Translations under genes and position numbers: made by a program
Notes under the pieces: model-generated
Seen by the model: the letters and a program-made list of their open reading frames with translations, nothing else
What the model was told of the DNA's origin: nothing
The model's database searches: none
Shown: positions 25,347 through 33,760 of the stretch, one piece after another
How positions within the stretch are numbered: position 1 is the stretch's first letter
How the letters are laid out: each line of letters opens with the position of its first letter
Assembly (NCBI RefSeq): GCF_022347685.1
Contig: NZ_JAKRGF010000001.1
Location: forward strand, 1,159,893 to 1,223,892
Length of the DNA stretch: 64,000 nt
Direction: 5' to 3'
Source of the DNA: Thalassobius sp. Cn5-15
GTDB taxonomy: Bacteria > Pseudomonadota > Alphaproteobacteria > Rhodobacterales > Rhodobacteraceae

Positions 25347-26785
25347 TCCATTTTATGCCCCTTCCCCGCATCGCGCCCCTGCCCACCACGATCAAGACCA
25401 TCTGTGCCGCTCCCGCTTTGGCCGCGTTACTGTGCATGACACCGGCCACTGCTGCGCCGTTGTGCGATGCCTTCACATCGGCCGATCAGATGCCACATAA
25501 GTACCGCAAACTGGCACCCGTTCTGTCGGGAAGTCCGACGGATTGGATCATAACGGCCGATCAGATGAAAACGAACTACACGCCAGACAGCGAGGCACAG
25601 GCGCTCTTGGCCCGGATCGTCGCCGCCTTTCGCGCTCAAGGCACTGAACTGGCCATCCTGATGCCGCCACCGCGCCCGCTGGTGGCAGGGCAGTCACAGC
25701 TAGAGGCGCTGTCCGGCGGCCCCGTCCAATATGACACGCAAGCCGTCAGTGCCGAGTTTCACCAGATGGTGGCTGAACTGCGCGCGGCAGGGGCATTGGC
25801 GCCTGACCTGCTGAACGTCGCCACGCAAGATGACGCTTTGCGCGATGCCTATTATTACCGCCATGATACCCACTGGACCCCGGTTGGGGCTGCACAAAGT
25901 GCTGTGGCCCTTGCCGAAGAGGTGGTTGCCAAGGCCACCGCGCCAGACCCTCAGCCGTCTAGCGCCACACCGCATGAGGGCTGGCAGGCAGCGGATCTGT
26001 CGGCCTTTGCAGGCCGCGATGTCCGCCGCCCTGCGCCCACATCCACGGACAGTTTTGTCGAGAAGGGATCGCTGGCGAAGATGACGAAAAACGTTTGCGC
26101 CAAACCTATCGCTCCTGTGGAAATGCCGATCCCCGCGTTTGAGCCAGACAACGATGACGACACCCTTGGCCTGCTGGCGGACACCTCGGATCGACCGCAA
26201 ATCCTGCTGGCGGGATCCAGCTTCAGCAACCGGTACAAGAAAGACGCCTACCGCGTGGCCCACGCCATCTCCGCCGCGCTGGGGGCGGATGTGACCAATC
26301 ATTCGGTCTCGGGCGGGGGGGCAATTGGCGCGATTGAGGGTGTGGTGAACGCAGGCTTGCTTGATGCCCCCGGTGCCTATGATCTGGTGGTCTGGGAACT
26401 GCCCTACACCGAAGGCGTCACCTCGATCAGCACGCTACGCCAGCTGTTGGGCGCACTAGAATTGCGACGCGCGCCCCAGCCTATTGCCGTCGCTGAGATG
26501 GAGGCAGACGGCAAGACCAAGCTGCCTCTGTCAGATATAAGCCCAAGCCTGCTGACCGTACGTGCGCCGGAGGCGAAATTACAGCGCATCAAGGTGGATC
26601 TGCGCTTTGCGGATGGGACCAAAACCACCCTCAGCCTCGCCCGTCGCGCGGCGGTCCCTGCATCATTGCGATCGCCCCTGTGGACCCTTTCGCTGGCAGG
26701 GCTGGACGGACGCGGCCTGAAAACCGCAACGCTGCGCTATGACGGCAGCAAGCTTGGCACGGGCGCGGTGGTCAACCTGTTCTAG
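25343..26785 (+). CDS. AlgX/AlgJ-like acetyltransferase, copy 2 with C-terminal extension
   Basis: The 480-residue protein is translationally coupled to copy 1. The signal peptide (PALAALLCMTPATAAP) is followed by the SGNH-like domain with D175-T-H177-W (HDTHWTPVGA) and the Ser block LLAGSSFSNRYKKDAYR, then VVWELPY. About 110 more C-terminal residues (from roughly 370) look beta-rich and could be a carbohydrate-binding domain, as in AlgX. The pair of AlgJ/X-like genes mirrors the Pseudomonas AlgJ plus AlgX division of labour. It ends the acetylation locus. Confidence 0.85.
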   Translation: MIHFMPLPRIAPLPTTIKTICAAPALAALLCMTPATAAPLCDAFTSADQMPHKYRKLAPVLSGSPTDWIITADQMKTNYTPDSEAQALLARIVAAFRAQGTELAILMPPPRPLVAGQSQLEALSGGPVQYDTQAVSAEFHQMVAELRAAGALAPDLLNVATQDDALRDAYYYRHDTHWTPVGAAQSAVALAEEVVAKATAPDPQPSSATPHEGWQAADLSAFAGRDVRRPAPTSTDSFVEKGSLAKMTKNVCAKPIAPVEMPIPAFEPDNDDDTLGLLADTSDRPQILLAGSSFSNRYKKDAYRVAHAISAALGADVTNHSVSGGGAIGAIEGVVNAGLLDAPGAYDLVVWELPYTEGVTSISTLRQLLGALELRRAPQPIAVAEMEADGKTKLPLSDISPSLLTVRAPEAKLQRIKVDLRFADGTKTTLSLARRAAVPASLRSPLWTLSLAGLDGRGLKTATLRYDGSKLGTGAVVNLF

Positions 26786-26872
26786 ACCGCTTGCCACAAC
26801 CAATCACCGCTTGACCTCTGCGCCCGCGGCCCACACCCTGCGGCGCAGAGGACCAAGTGAAAGGCAATAGCG

Positions 26873-27166
26873 ATGACCAAAGCGTACTGGGTGGCCCATG
26901 TGGATGTAAACGACCCTGAAGCCTATGAAAAATACCGCGCCGCCAATGCCGCAGCTTTTGCGAAATACGGCGCCAAGTTCCTTGTCCGAGGTGGCGCGCA
27001 GGAACAACTGGAGGGCGCAAGTCGTGCGCGCACTGTGGTGTTGGAGTTCAAGGACTACGCCACCGCCAAGGCCTGTTACCAATCGCCGGAATATCAGGCC
27101 GCAAAGGCACTGCGCGACCCGGTATCGAGCGGTGATCTGGTCATTGTCGAAGGATATGGCGACTAA
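26873..27166 (+). CDS. DUF1330 family protein
   Basis: This 97-residue protein has the whole DUF1330 pattern: KAYWVAHVDVNDPEAYEKYR, then KYGAKFLVRGG, RTVVLEFKDYATAKACY and a final SGDLVIVEGYG. These are small ferredoxin-like alpha/beta barrels related to dimeric monooxygenase-like proteins; the biochemical role is not established. A ribosome-binding site AAAGG precedes the ATG. It is a single gene, not obviously linked to the acetylation locus upstream. Confidence 0.88.
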   Translation: MTKAYWVAHVDVNDPEAYEKYRAANAAAFAKYGAKFLVRGGAQEQLEGASRARTVVLEFKDYATAKACYQSPEYQAAKALRDPVSSGDLVIVEGYGD

Positions 27167-27240
27167 AGCGCCTGCCATCATCCCACCCCAACACAGGTTC
27201 TTTATTGGCAGCGCGCTGCTGCTATGACTATATCATCCCC

Positions 27241-27681
27241 ATGTTTGCAGATTTCCTGAAGCGGCTGACACAGCCCGCCCCCGCCCCCCTATCTGACTTT
27301 GACGCCCGCCTTGCGCTGGCTGCCCTTCTGGTGCGGGTGGCCCGGTCGGACAATGAATATGCCCCGGCAGAGATCGCCCGCATTGATCGTATCCTTGCGG
27401 CGCGCTTTGCCCTTGATGCTGCTGCAGCCGCCGCCCTGCGCGGTGAGGCCGAGGTGCTGGAGGCAGAAGCCCCCGATACCGTGCGCTTCACCCGTGCGAT
27501 CAAGGACGCGGTACCCTATGAGAAACGGCTGGGTGTGGTCGAGGCGCTCTGGTCCGTGGTTCTGGCCGATGGCAGTCGCGATCAACACGAGGATGCGCTG
27601 TTGCGGGTGGTGGCGAACCTTTTGGGAATCAATGACCGCGACAGCGCGCTTGCGCGGCAACGGGCCAGTCAGAACAGCTGA
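27241..27681 (+). CDS. TerB-family (tellurite resistance-like) protein
   Basis: The protein has 146 residues from ATG 27241 (MFADFLKRLTQ). It is all-helical, with LALAALLVRVARSDNEYAPAE, then KRLGVVEALWSVVLADGSRD and HEDALLRVVANLLGI. The two acidic, metal-binding-like repeats (RSDNEYAPAE and LADGSRDQHED) are the TerB signature. The single-domain version is common in Rhodobacteraceae and has no proven link to tellurite. It stands alone. Confidence 0.82.
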   Translation: MFADFLKRLTQPAPAPLSDFDARLALAALLVRVARSDNEYAPAEIARIDRILAARFALDAAAAAALRGEAEVLEAEAPDTVRFTRAIKDAVPYEKRLGVVEALWSVVLADGSRDQHEDALLRVVANLLGINDRDSALARQRASQNS

Positions 27682-27938
27682 GGCCTGCCCCACCCAACCC
27701 CAATGCCCTAGGACGCACCCAATTGTGCCCGCCGCCGGACTTGCAGATATGTCGGCGGCATACACGGCAATTCAGACACATCTCTCGTCAAAAAGCCGAA
27801 GCTTTCGGGCATTGTGACGATGCTGCAGTGCTCTGCCTAATGCTGCAACTGCAAAGTAGTAAGGGATATTGCCTTTTCCCTGACAGTTTGCGACTGAACG
27901 TCTGTCAGATTGTCCGATTCCATGATCAAAGCGACGTT

Positions 27939-27967
27939 TTGCACGTTGCGCTGGTTCAGAATATGGT
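27939..27967 (+). promoter_or_regulatory. Candidate promoter of the 28-31 kb ABC transporter operon
   Basis: TTGCAC at 27939-27944 and TATGGT at 27962-27967 are separated by 17 bases, about 45 bases before the ATPase start. The gap is 27682-28012; an 85-codon open frame in it is not protein-like, and nothing else was recognised. Confidence 0.45.
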
Positions 27968-28012
27968 CCCTAGTGTCTGACGAAATCGGGGATAAAATTG
28001 TCAGGGGCGTCC

Positions 28013-28789
28013 GTGTCCGAACTGGATCCAGTTATTGAAATTCGTGGTCTGCACAAGGCCTATGGCGACCTTGAGGTGATCAAGGGCGTTGATATCACTG
28101 CGCGTCGTGGCGACGTGGTGTCACTGATCGGCTCTTCAGGGTCGGGCAAGTCGACCATCCTGCGCTGCGCCAACCTGCTGGAAGATAGCCAGCAGGGCGA
28201 CATCCTGTTCAAAGGCGAACCGGTGGTCTGGAAAGGCGATCAGCGCCACCGTCAGCCGGGCGATGCCAAACAGGTGCTGCGCATTCGCACCAACCTGTCG
28301 ATGGTATTCCAGCAGTTTAACCTGTGGGCCCATATGACCATCCTGCAAAACGTGATGGAGGCGCCGGTCACAGTGCTGGGCCGCGACAAGGCAGAGGTGG
28401 AAAAATCCGCCCGCCGCTATCTGGAACAGGTTGGCATCGGCGACAAATGCGATGTCTATCCCGCCCAGCTGTCCGGTGGCCAGCAGCAGCGTGCCGCGAT
28501 TGCCCGCGCCCTGTGCATGGAGCCTGAGGCGCTGCTCTTTGATGAACCGACCTCCGCGCTTGATCCCGAGTTGGAGCAAGAGGTGATCAAGGTCATCAAG
28601 GATCTGGCCGCCGAAGGTCGGACCATGCTGATCGTGACGCACGACATGAAAATGGCGTCTGATATCTCCAGCCACGTGGTGTTCCTGCATCAGGGTCTGA
28701 TCGAGGAACAGGGCACACCGGATGAGGTGTTCGGTGCGCCAAAAAGTGAGCGTCTGAAACAGTTTCTGTCGGCCACTGTTCACGCCTGA
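28013..28789 (+). CDS. ABC transporter ATP-binding protein, polar amino acid (HisP/ArtP) type
   Basis: This is the ATPase of an importer for polar amino acids or related amines. From GTG 28013 (MSELDPVIEIRGLHKAYG) it has 258 residues; a TTG at 27998 is the alternative. Walker A is GSSGSGKST, the signature is LSGGQQQRAAIARAL, and Walker B is LLFDEPTSALDPE. The FQQFNLWAHMT Q-loop segment is typical of the HisP/GlnQ group. It is followed by the binding protein and two permeases, forming a complete transporter. Confidence 0.93.
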   Translation: MSELDPVIEIRGLHKAYGDLEVIKGVDITARRGDVVSLIGSSGSGKSTILRCANLLEDSQQGDILFKGEPVVWKGDQRHRQPGDAKQVLRIRTNLSMVFQQFNLWAHMTILQNVMEAPVTVLGRDKAEVEKSARRYLEQVGIGDKCDVYPAQLSGGQQQRAAIARALCMEPEALLFDEPTSALDPELEQEVIKVIKDLAAEGRTMLIVTHDMKMASDISSHVVFLHQGLIEEQGTPDEVFGAPKSERLKQFLSATVHA

Positions 28790-28873
28790 CGTGCGTGATG
28801 TGGCGGGCTGAAGAGCACCAAGAAGTTCAACACAACCAGGACTAAAACCTGTAACCCAAGGGGAGTAACCTAA

Positions 28874-29581
28874 ATGAAAAATCTGATCCTGAGCACCGCT
28901 GCACTGGCGCTGACCGCTGGTATCGCATCTGCTGACGTTGTGCGTCTGGGCACCGAGGGCGCCTACCCTCCGTACAACTTCCTGAACGACGCCGGTGAAG
29001 TGGACGGTTTCGAGCGTGAGCTGGGCGATGAGCTGTGCAAACGCGCCGAACTGAAATGCGAGTGGGTGACCAACGACTGGGATTCGATCATTCCCAACCT
29101 GACCTCGGGCAACTACGACGCCATCATCGCTGGCATGTCGATCACCGAAGAGCGCGCCGAAGTTGTTGACTTCACCCAAGGCTACACCCAGCCCTCGCCG
29201 TCGGCCTATGCTGCGGTTGCCGAAGGTGTTGACGTAAACGCTGCCGTTGTTTCGGCGCAGTCCTCCACCATTCAGGCGGCGCACGTTGCCAGCACCGGTG
29301 CTACCCTGGTGGAATTCCCCACCCCCGATGAAACTGTTGCTGCGGTGAAATCCGGCGAAGTGGACGCGGTTCTGTCGGACAAAGACTACCTGAACCCGAT
29401 CGTTGCCGAAGGCGGCCTGGTGTTCCTGGGTGACGTCTATCTGGGCGGCGGCATCGGCATGGCATTCCGCCAGTCCGACGACGACCTGCGCGGCAAGTTC
29501 GACGCAGCTATCGCAACGATGAAAGCAGACGGTTCGCTGAACGCACTGCTGGCCAAATGGGAAATCGAAGGCCAGTTCTAA
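28874..29581 (+). CDS. Periplasmic substrate-binding protein, polar amino acid (family 3) type
   Basis: The 235-residue protein has a signal peptide (MKNLILSTAALALTAGIASA) and a family 3 solute-binding fold: VVRLGTEGAYPPYNF, GFERELGDELCKRAELKCEW, NYDAIIAGMSITEERAEVVDFT, and GGGIGMAFRQSDDDLR. The acidic specificity segment and GAYPPYNF resemble ArgT/HisJ-type proteins that bind basic amino acids or polyamine-like compounds. It is likely the most abundant product of the operon, since a GC-rich hairpin follows before the permeases. Confidence 0.9.
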   Translation: MKNLILSTAALALTAGIASADVVRLGTEGAYPPYNFLNDAGEVDGFERELGDELCKRAELKCEWVTNDWDSIIPNLTSGNYDAIIAGMSITEERAEVVDFTQGYTQPSPSAYAAVAEGVDVNAAVVSAQSSTIQAAHVASTGATLVEFPTPDETVAAVKSGEVDAVLSDKDYLNPIVAEGGLVFLGDVYLGGGIGMAFRQSDDDLRGKFDAAIATMKADGSLNALLAKWEIEGQF

Positions 29582-29602
29582 GCTTTCGCTCCCACGATAT
29601 TG

Positions 29603-29640
29603 AGGGCGGGGGCAGATGCCCCCCGCCCTTTCCCTTTTCC
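29603..29640 (+). terminator. Intercistronic hairpin after the binding-protein gene
   Basis: AGGGCGGGGGCA pairs with TGCCCCCCGCCCT (one bulged C) and is followed by TTCCCTTTTCC. It lies 22 bases after the binding protein stop and probably lowers permease expression or protects the upstream mRNA. Confidence 0.65.
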
Positions 29641-29685
29641 ACAGATCGCGCCCTGCCCGATCTGCGCCAGTGAAAGAGGCCCACC

Positions 29686-30567
29686 ATTTTTTCCTATTGC
29701 GCTGATCCTGCCACGCTGGAAGGTCTCCAGTGGTTGAGCTGCTACCTGACCACAGGCAAGCACCTGAGCTTTTATGCGTCCTTCGGGACGGTTCTGTTGC
29801 TGCTGGCTGTCACTGCCCCGGTGTCGCTGGGCTTTGGCTTTGCCGGTGCGATGGCCGCACGGGCGCGCCTGACGCCGCTGAGCTGGCTAGGCAAAGGCTA
29901 TATCGCCATTGTGCGCGGCGTGCCCGACATTGCCTTTTTCCTGTTTTTTGTCATCGCTCTGGATCAGGGCATTGAATATCTGCTGCATCAGGTGCGCTGC
30001 CCGGATTGGACCGACCCCATCCGCCAAGGCGCTGACTTTGTCATCTGCGACGGCGCCAAGATGCCGCTCAACTCCTCCCCGCAGTGGATCCATGAGGTGT
30101 ATGGCTTCAGCCTTGCGGTGCTGACCTTTTCCATCGTGTTCGGCGCCTTTGCTGGAAACGTGTTGCAGGGCGCGATGAATTCCGTGCCGCGCGGTCAGAT
30201 CGAAACGGCAGAGGCCTACGGCATGACCCATCGCCAAGCGTTCTGGCGCGTGTTGGTGCCACAGATGTGGATTTACGCGCTGCCGGGCCTGTCGAATCTG
30301 TGGATGGTGCTGATCAAGGCGACCCCGCTATTGTTCCTCTTGGGTGTCGAAGACATCGTTTATTGGGCGCGCGAACTGGGCGCCAGCAAACAGGCGCGGT
30401 TCACCGACTACCCGCATGGGGATTGGCGGATGTGGTACTTCCTCGCGCTTCTGGTCTTCTACCTTGCCTTTACCCGCGTGTCCGAGGTTGTTCTGGACCG
30501 CCTCACCCTGAAACTGTCCCACGGTCAGGCCACCGTCGGCGGCGAAGCGCAAAGGAAAGCGGCATGA
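29686..30567 (+). CDS. ABC transporter permease (HisQ-like), probable ATT start
   Basis: This is the first permease of the importer. The reading frame opens after a stop at 29671, and the only start with a good ribosome-binding site is ATT at 29686, 6 bases after AAAGAGG; it gives MFSYCADPATLEGLQWLSCY, which matches the N-terminus I remember for close relatives. ATG or GTG is not available; TTG 29734 would remove 16 conserved-looking residues. Five or so membrane helices follow, with the permease EAA loop at AMNSVPRGQIETAEAYGMTH. A periplasmic insert with two Cys (RCPDWTDP, FVICDGAK) is typical of this subgroup. Confidence 0.87.
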   Translation: MFSYCADPATLEGLQWLSCYLTTGKHLSFYASFGTVLLLLAVTAPVSLGFGFAGAMAARARLTPLSWLGKGYIAIVRGVPDIAFFLFFVIALDQGIEYLLHQVRCPDWTDPIRQGADFVICDGAKMPLNSSPQWIHEVYGFSLAVLTFSIVFGAFAGNVLQGAMNSVPRGQIETAEAYGMTHRQAFWRVLVPQMWIYALPGLSNLWMVLIKATPLLFLLGVEDIVYWARELGASKQARFTDYPHGDWRMWYFLALLVFYLAFTRVSEVVLDRLTLKLSHGQATVGGEAQRKAA

Positions 30568-31370
30568 GCTGTTGGCAAACCCTGCAAGACTACGCATTCC
30601 GCTCGCTCGGCTATGGTGAACGCCTGCTGCCGCGCGGCGAGTATACGCTGTGCGATCAGTTTGTGCTGATCGGGTCCGGCATGATCTGGAACATCTATTT
30701 CGGCACACTGGCGGTGCTGACAGGGTTCCTGTTCGCCAACCTGCTGGCGGTGGGCAAACTGTCAAAAAACCCGCTGGCACGCAAACCGGCGGAGTGGTTC
30801 ATCTTCCTCTTCCGTGGCTCGCCGCTGTTTATCCAGTTCTTCTTCGCCTACTTCCTGTTCCTCAACCTGAAAAGCGTGTCCCCGATCTTTGACCCGCTGT
30901 CGGCGGCATGGCTGGGCGCGCTGATTGTGCTGTTCCTCAACACCTCTGCCTATTCGGCAGAGATTTTCCACGGCGCCCTCTTGTCGATCCCGCGCGGGGA
31001 TATGGAGGCAGCGGATGCCTACGGGTTTTCCGGTTGGAACAAGTTTCGCAAAATCACCTGGCCCACAATGCTGCGTCTGGCATGGCCTGCCTACACGAAT
31101 GAAGCGATCTTTCTCTTCCACGCCACAACGCTGGTCTATTTTTCGGGCTTCCCCGCGTGGCGGCAACAGGGTGATGCGCTCTATTATGCACGCTATTTCG
31201 CAGATAAAACCTTCAACCCGTTTATCCCCTACCCCATTCTGGCGTTCTACTTCATCCTGCTGACGCTGGCGATTGTGGGGATTTTCGGGGCGGTAAACCG
31301 CTACCTGAACCGCCACCTGCCGCAAAACACCAAGCGTAAAATTCGCTTGCGTCCAAATCTGATCCGATAG
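30564..31370 (+). CDS. ABC transporter permease (HisM-like)
   Basis: This is the second permease, 268 residues from ATG 30564, overlapping the first permease by ATGA. It begins MSCWQTLQDYAFRSLGYGER and has about five membrane helices. The EAA-type loop is LLSIPRGDMEAADAYGFSGW, which contacts the ATPase. A frame extension upstream to 30267 lies inside the first permease and is discarded. A UUCG-capped hairpin follows, marking the end of the transporter operon. Confidence 0.93.
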   Translation: MSCWQTLQDYAFRSLGYGERLLPRGEYTLCDQFVLIGSGMIWNIYFGTLAVLTGFLFANLLAVGKLSKNPLARKPAEWFIFLFRGSPLFIQFFFAYFLFLNLKSVSPIFDPLSAAWLGALIVLFLNTSAYSAEIFHGALLSIPRGDMEAADAYGFSGWNKFRKITWPTMLRLAWPAYTNEAIFLFHATTLVYFSGFPAWRQQGDALYYARYFADKTFNPFIPYPILAFYFILLTLAIVGIFGAVNRYLNRHLPQNTKRKIRLRPNLIR

Positions 31371-31371
31371 T

Positions 31372-31390
31372 ATCAAATATTTGATCAAAT
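31372..31390. promoter_or_regulatory. Overlapping palindromes, possible operator
   Basis: ATCAAATATTTGAT (31372-31385) is a perfect 14-base palindrome that overlaps ATTTGATCAAAT (31379-31390), a perfect 12-base palindrome. The arrangement offers three ATCAAAT half-sites about 100 bases before the glutamine-synthetase-like gene. The cognate regulator is unknown. Confidence 0.45.
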
Positions 31391-31392
31391 TA

Positions 31393-31418
31393 TTGCACTG
31401 CCCTTCGGGGCGGTGCAA
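31393..31418 (+). terminator. UUCG-capped hairpin after the permease genes
   Basis: TTGCACTGCCC and GGGCGGTGCAA form an 11-bp stem with one T-G pair around a TTCG tetraloop. There is no T-run after it, so it may be an mRNA 3'-end stabiliser rather than an intrinsic stop. Confidence 0.6.
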
Positions 31419-31490
31419 CATGATCAGGAATTTGAGACCTCGGGCCCTGCTCGCGCAGCAGGAACCGCCCTAGCGAAGCGATGGTGACAG

Positions 31491-32822
31491 ATGAAAGACT
31501 GGCTCTCCTCCAACCCCGATGTACGCTCTGTCCGGCTGGCGGCGGCTGACCTCAATGGCGTGCCGCGTGGCAAACGCATTCCATCGCAATTTGCCGGCAA
31601 ACTTGCCGAAGGTACGGCGCGGTTCCCCTATTCGGTGCTGAACCTCGACATCTGGGGCGGTGATATCGAAAACAGCCCGTTGGTATTTGAAAGTGGCGAT
31701 CAGGACGGGTTCCTGCACATGACCGATCGCGGCCCACTGCCAATGCCGTGGCTGGACAATCCGGCCGCGCTAGTACCGGTGTGGATGGTGCATGAGGACG
31801 GCACGCCCTACGATGGTGACCCGCGTCATGCGCTGCAGCGTGTGCTGGACCGTTACACCGCCCGCGGCCTGTCCCCCGTCGCTGCGGTAGAACTGGAGTT
31901 TTTCCTTGTCGATGACAGTGGCGAAGGGCTGGAAATGCCCGCCCTGCCCACCACTGGCAAGAAACGCGCCCGCCCGGACATCCTGTCGCTGGCCACGCTG
32001 GATGCCTTTGACGGGTTCTTCAGCGATCTTTATGCGGCCTGCGATGCAATGGGCATTCCTGCCGACGCTGCGATTTCCGAGGCCGCAAAAGGGCAATTTG
32101 AGATCAACCTGATGCACGGCGATGCGATGAAGGCCGCCGATGACGCATGGCTGTTCAAGATGCTGGTCAAAGGGCTGGCGCGCAAACATGGCTGCGCCGC
32201 CACGTTTATGACGAAGCCTTATGCGGATGAAGCAGGCACCGGCCTGCACACCCATTTCTCCGTCCTTGATCAGGACGGCAACAACGTCTTTGACGATGGC
32301 AGCGATACCGGCAGCGATACCCTGCGCCACGCGATTGCGGGCTGTATGGCAGCGATGCGCGACAGCACGCTGGTTTTTGCCCCACATGCGGCCAGCTATG
32401 ACAGGATGGTGCCCGGCGCACATGCACCCACCTCGATCTGTTGGGCCCATGAAAACAGAACAGCTGCTATCCGCGTCCCCTCCGGTCCGCCACAGGCACG
32501 GCGCATTGAACACCGCGTTGCAGGTGGTGATGTGAACCCCTATCTGATGCTGGCCGCCATCCTTGGCGCTGCACTGAACGGGATTGAAGACGGCGTAGAG
32601 CCGCCCGCGCCGATCACCGGCAACTCCTACGATCAGGAGCTGCCGCAAATCATCACCGACTGGGCCGAAGCCATCGATACCTTTGAAACCAGCGCAGAGG
32701 TCGCCCGCCTATTCCCGACCGAATTGATCCGAAACATGGTGCTCACCAAACGTCAGGAACTCCGCGAGATCGCCAATATGGACGCTGCTGAGCGGCTAGA
32801 AACCTATCTAGAATCGGTCTAA
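31491..32822 (+). CDS. Glutamine synthetase-like gamma-glutamyl-amine ligase
   Basis: This 443-residue protein is of the glutamine synthetase fold but not GlnA. It has RLAAADLNGVPRGKR, the catalytic EAAKGQFEINLMHGDA, LHTHFSVLD and the end segment AIRVPSGPPQARRIEHRVAGGDVNPYL-type block near 325-350. Proteins of this group (PuuA, GlnT, IpuC-like) ATP-dependently glutamylate polyamines or other amines so they can be oxidised. It follows an amine or amino-acid transporter and precedes a glutamine amidotransferase, suggesting an import, glutamylate and hydrolyse sequence. The exact substrate cannot be read from sequence. Confidence 0.88.
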   Translation: MKDWLSSNPDVRSVRLAAADLNGVPRGKRIPSQFAGKLAEGTARFPYSVLNLDIWGGDIENSPLVFESGDQDGFLHMTDRGPLPMPWLDNPAALVPVWMVHEDGTPYDGDPRHALQRVLDRYTARGLSPVAAVELEFFLVDDSGEGLEMPALPTTGKKRARPDILSLATLDAFDGFFSDLYAACDAMGIPADAAISEAAKGQFEINLMHGDAMKAADDAWLFKMLVKGLARKHGCAATFMTKPYADEAGTGLHTHFSVLDQDGNNVFDDGSDTGSDTLRHAIAGCMAAMRDSTLVFAPHAASYDRMVPGAHAPTSICWAHENRTAAIRVPSGPPQARRIEHRVAGGDVNPYLMLAAILGAALNGIEDGVEPPAPITGNSYDQELPQIITDWAEAIDTFETSAEVARLFPTELIRNMVLTKRQELREIANMDAAERLETYLESV

Positions 32823-32868
32823 CCCACCGCGCCCCCTAAAGACCCCAAAGACGAAGAGACGACACACT

Positions 32869-33573
32869 ATGAAAATCGGCATCCTGCAAACCGGCCACAT
32901 GCCGGATGAGATGAAAGACGATCTGGGCAGCTACGCCGGCATGTTCGCCACCCTTCTGGAGGGCAACGGCTTTGACTATGTGGATTACTTCGTCGTTGAT
33001 GGCGTCTTCCCTGCCTCTGTGGATGAGGCAGACGGCTGGCTGATCACCGGTTCCAAACATGGGGTGTATGAAGATCATGACTGGATCGCGCCGCTGGAAC
33101 AGCTGATCCGCGACATCCGTGCTTCGGGCAAACCGCTGATCGGGGTGTGTTTCGGCCACCAGATCATCGCGCAGGCCCTTGGCGGTCATGTAGAGAAGTT
33201 CAAAGGCGGTTGGTCCGCGGGTCCCGTCACCTATCAGGTGAACGGCGAGGATATGGTGCTGAACGCATGGCATCAGGATCAGGTTCTGACCCCACCCGAG
33301 GGCGCGGAGGTCTACGCCAGCACCGATTTCTGCGCCAACGCAGGCATGGTGATTGATGGTCAGATCCTGACGATCCAGCCCCATCCCGAATTTACGAAAT
33401 TCTTCATCGAAGGCCTGATCCGCCACCGCGCGCCGGGTGTCCTGCCGCCGCAAATGATCGCGGATGTGGGCGCCGTGATCGACACCCCGCTGGACGATCA
33501 GGCTTTTGGTCAGATGATGGCCGATTTCTTCAACAAGCGCGCGGCTGAGGCAGTCATCTCCACAAAGGTTTGA
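32869..33573 (+). CDS. Class I glutamine amidotransferase / gamma-glutamyl hydrolase-like
   Basis: This 234-residue single-domain protein belongs to the class I glutaminase fold. The nucleophile is C94 in GVCFGHQIIAQALGG and the His-Glu pair is H172 and E174 in IQPHPEF. The N-terminus MKIGILQTGHMPDEM is typical of stand-alone enzymes of this group. It sits 46 bases after the ligase gene. It could hydrolyse gamma-glutamyl intermediates, in the manner of PuuD, although PuuD belongs to a different subgroup; that role is inferred from position only. Confidence 0.87.
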   Translation: MKIGILQTGHMPDEMKDDLGSYAGMFATLLEGNGFDYVDYFVVDGVFPASVDEADGWLITGSKHGVYEDHDWIAPLEQLIRDIRASGKPLIGVCFGHQIIAQALGGHVEKFKGGWSAGPVTYQVNGEDMVLNAWHQDQVLTPPEGAEVYASTDFCANAGMVIDGQILTIQPHPEFTKFFIEGLIRHRAPGVLPPQMIADVGAVIDTPLDDQAFGQMMADFFNKRAAEAVISTKV

Positions 33574-33578
33574 GGCAG

Positions 33579-33624
33579 GCAGGGGCGTTGCCGCCCGTCA
33601 TCAAACGGGCGGCAACGCCCCTGC
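33579..33624. repeat. Perfect 20-bp inverted repeat (terminator-like)
   Basis: The left arm 33579-33598 and the right arm 33605-33624 pair over 20 bases without mismatch around a CATCAA loop. It begins 6 bases after the amidotransferase stop. There is no T-run. The 186-base gap to the next gene holds nothing else that I recognise. Confidence 0.8.
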
Positions 33625-33760
33625 CCCCGCGCTTCCCTCATTGCTGGGTGATTAATTTTTAGGCGCGGCTTTCGCTGCGCCTTGACGTCTGCGCCTCTGC
33701 CCTCCCCGTATCACGCGATCCCGCCTTGTCGCGTCCAACAATTGCCGTCACCCTTGCGGC

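Noticed and set aside
27723..27980. 85-codon open frame before the ABC transporter operon
   Set aside because: No ribosome-binding site and odd composition; the region includes the probable promoter at 27939-27967.
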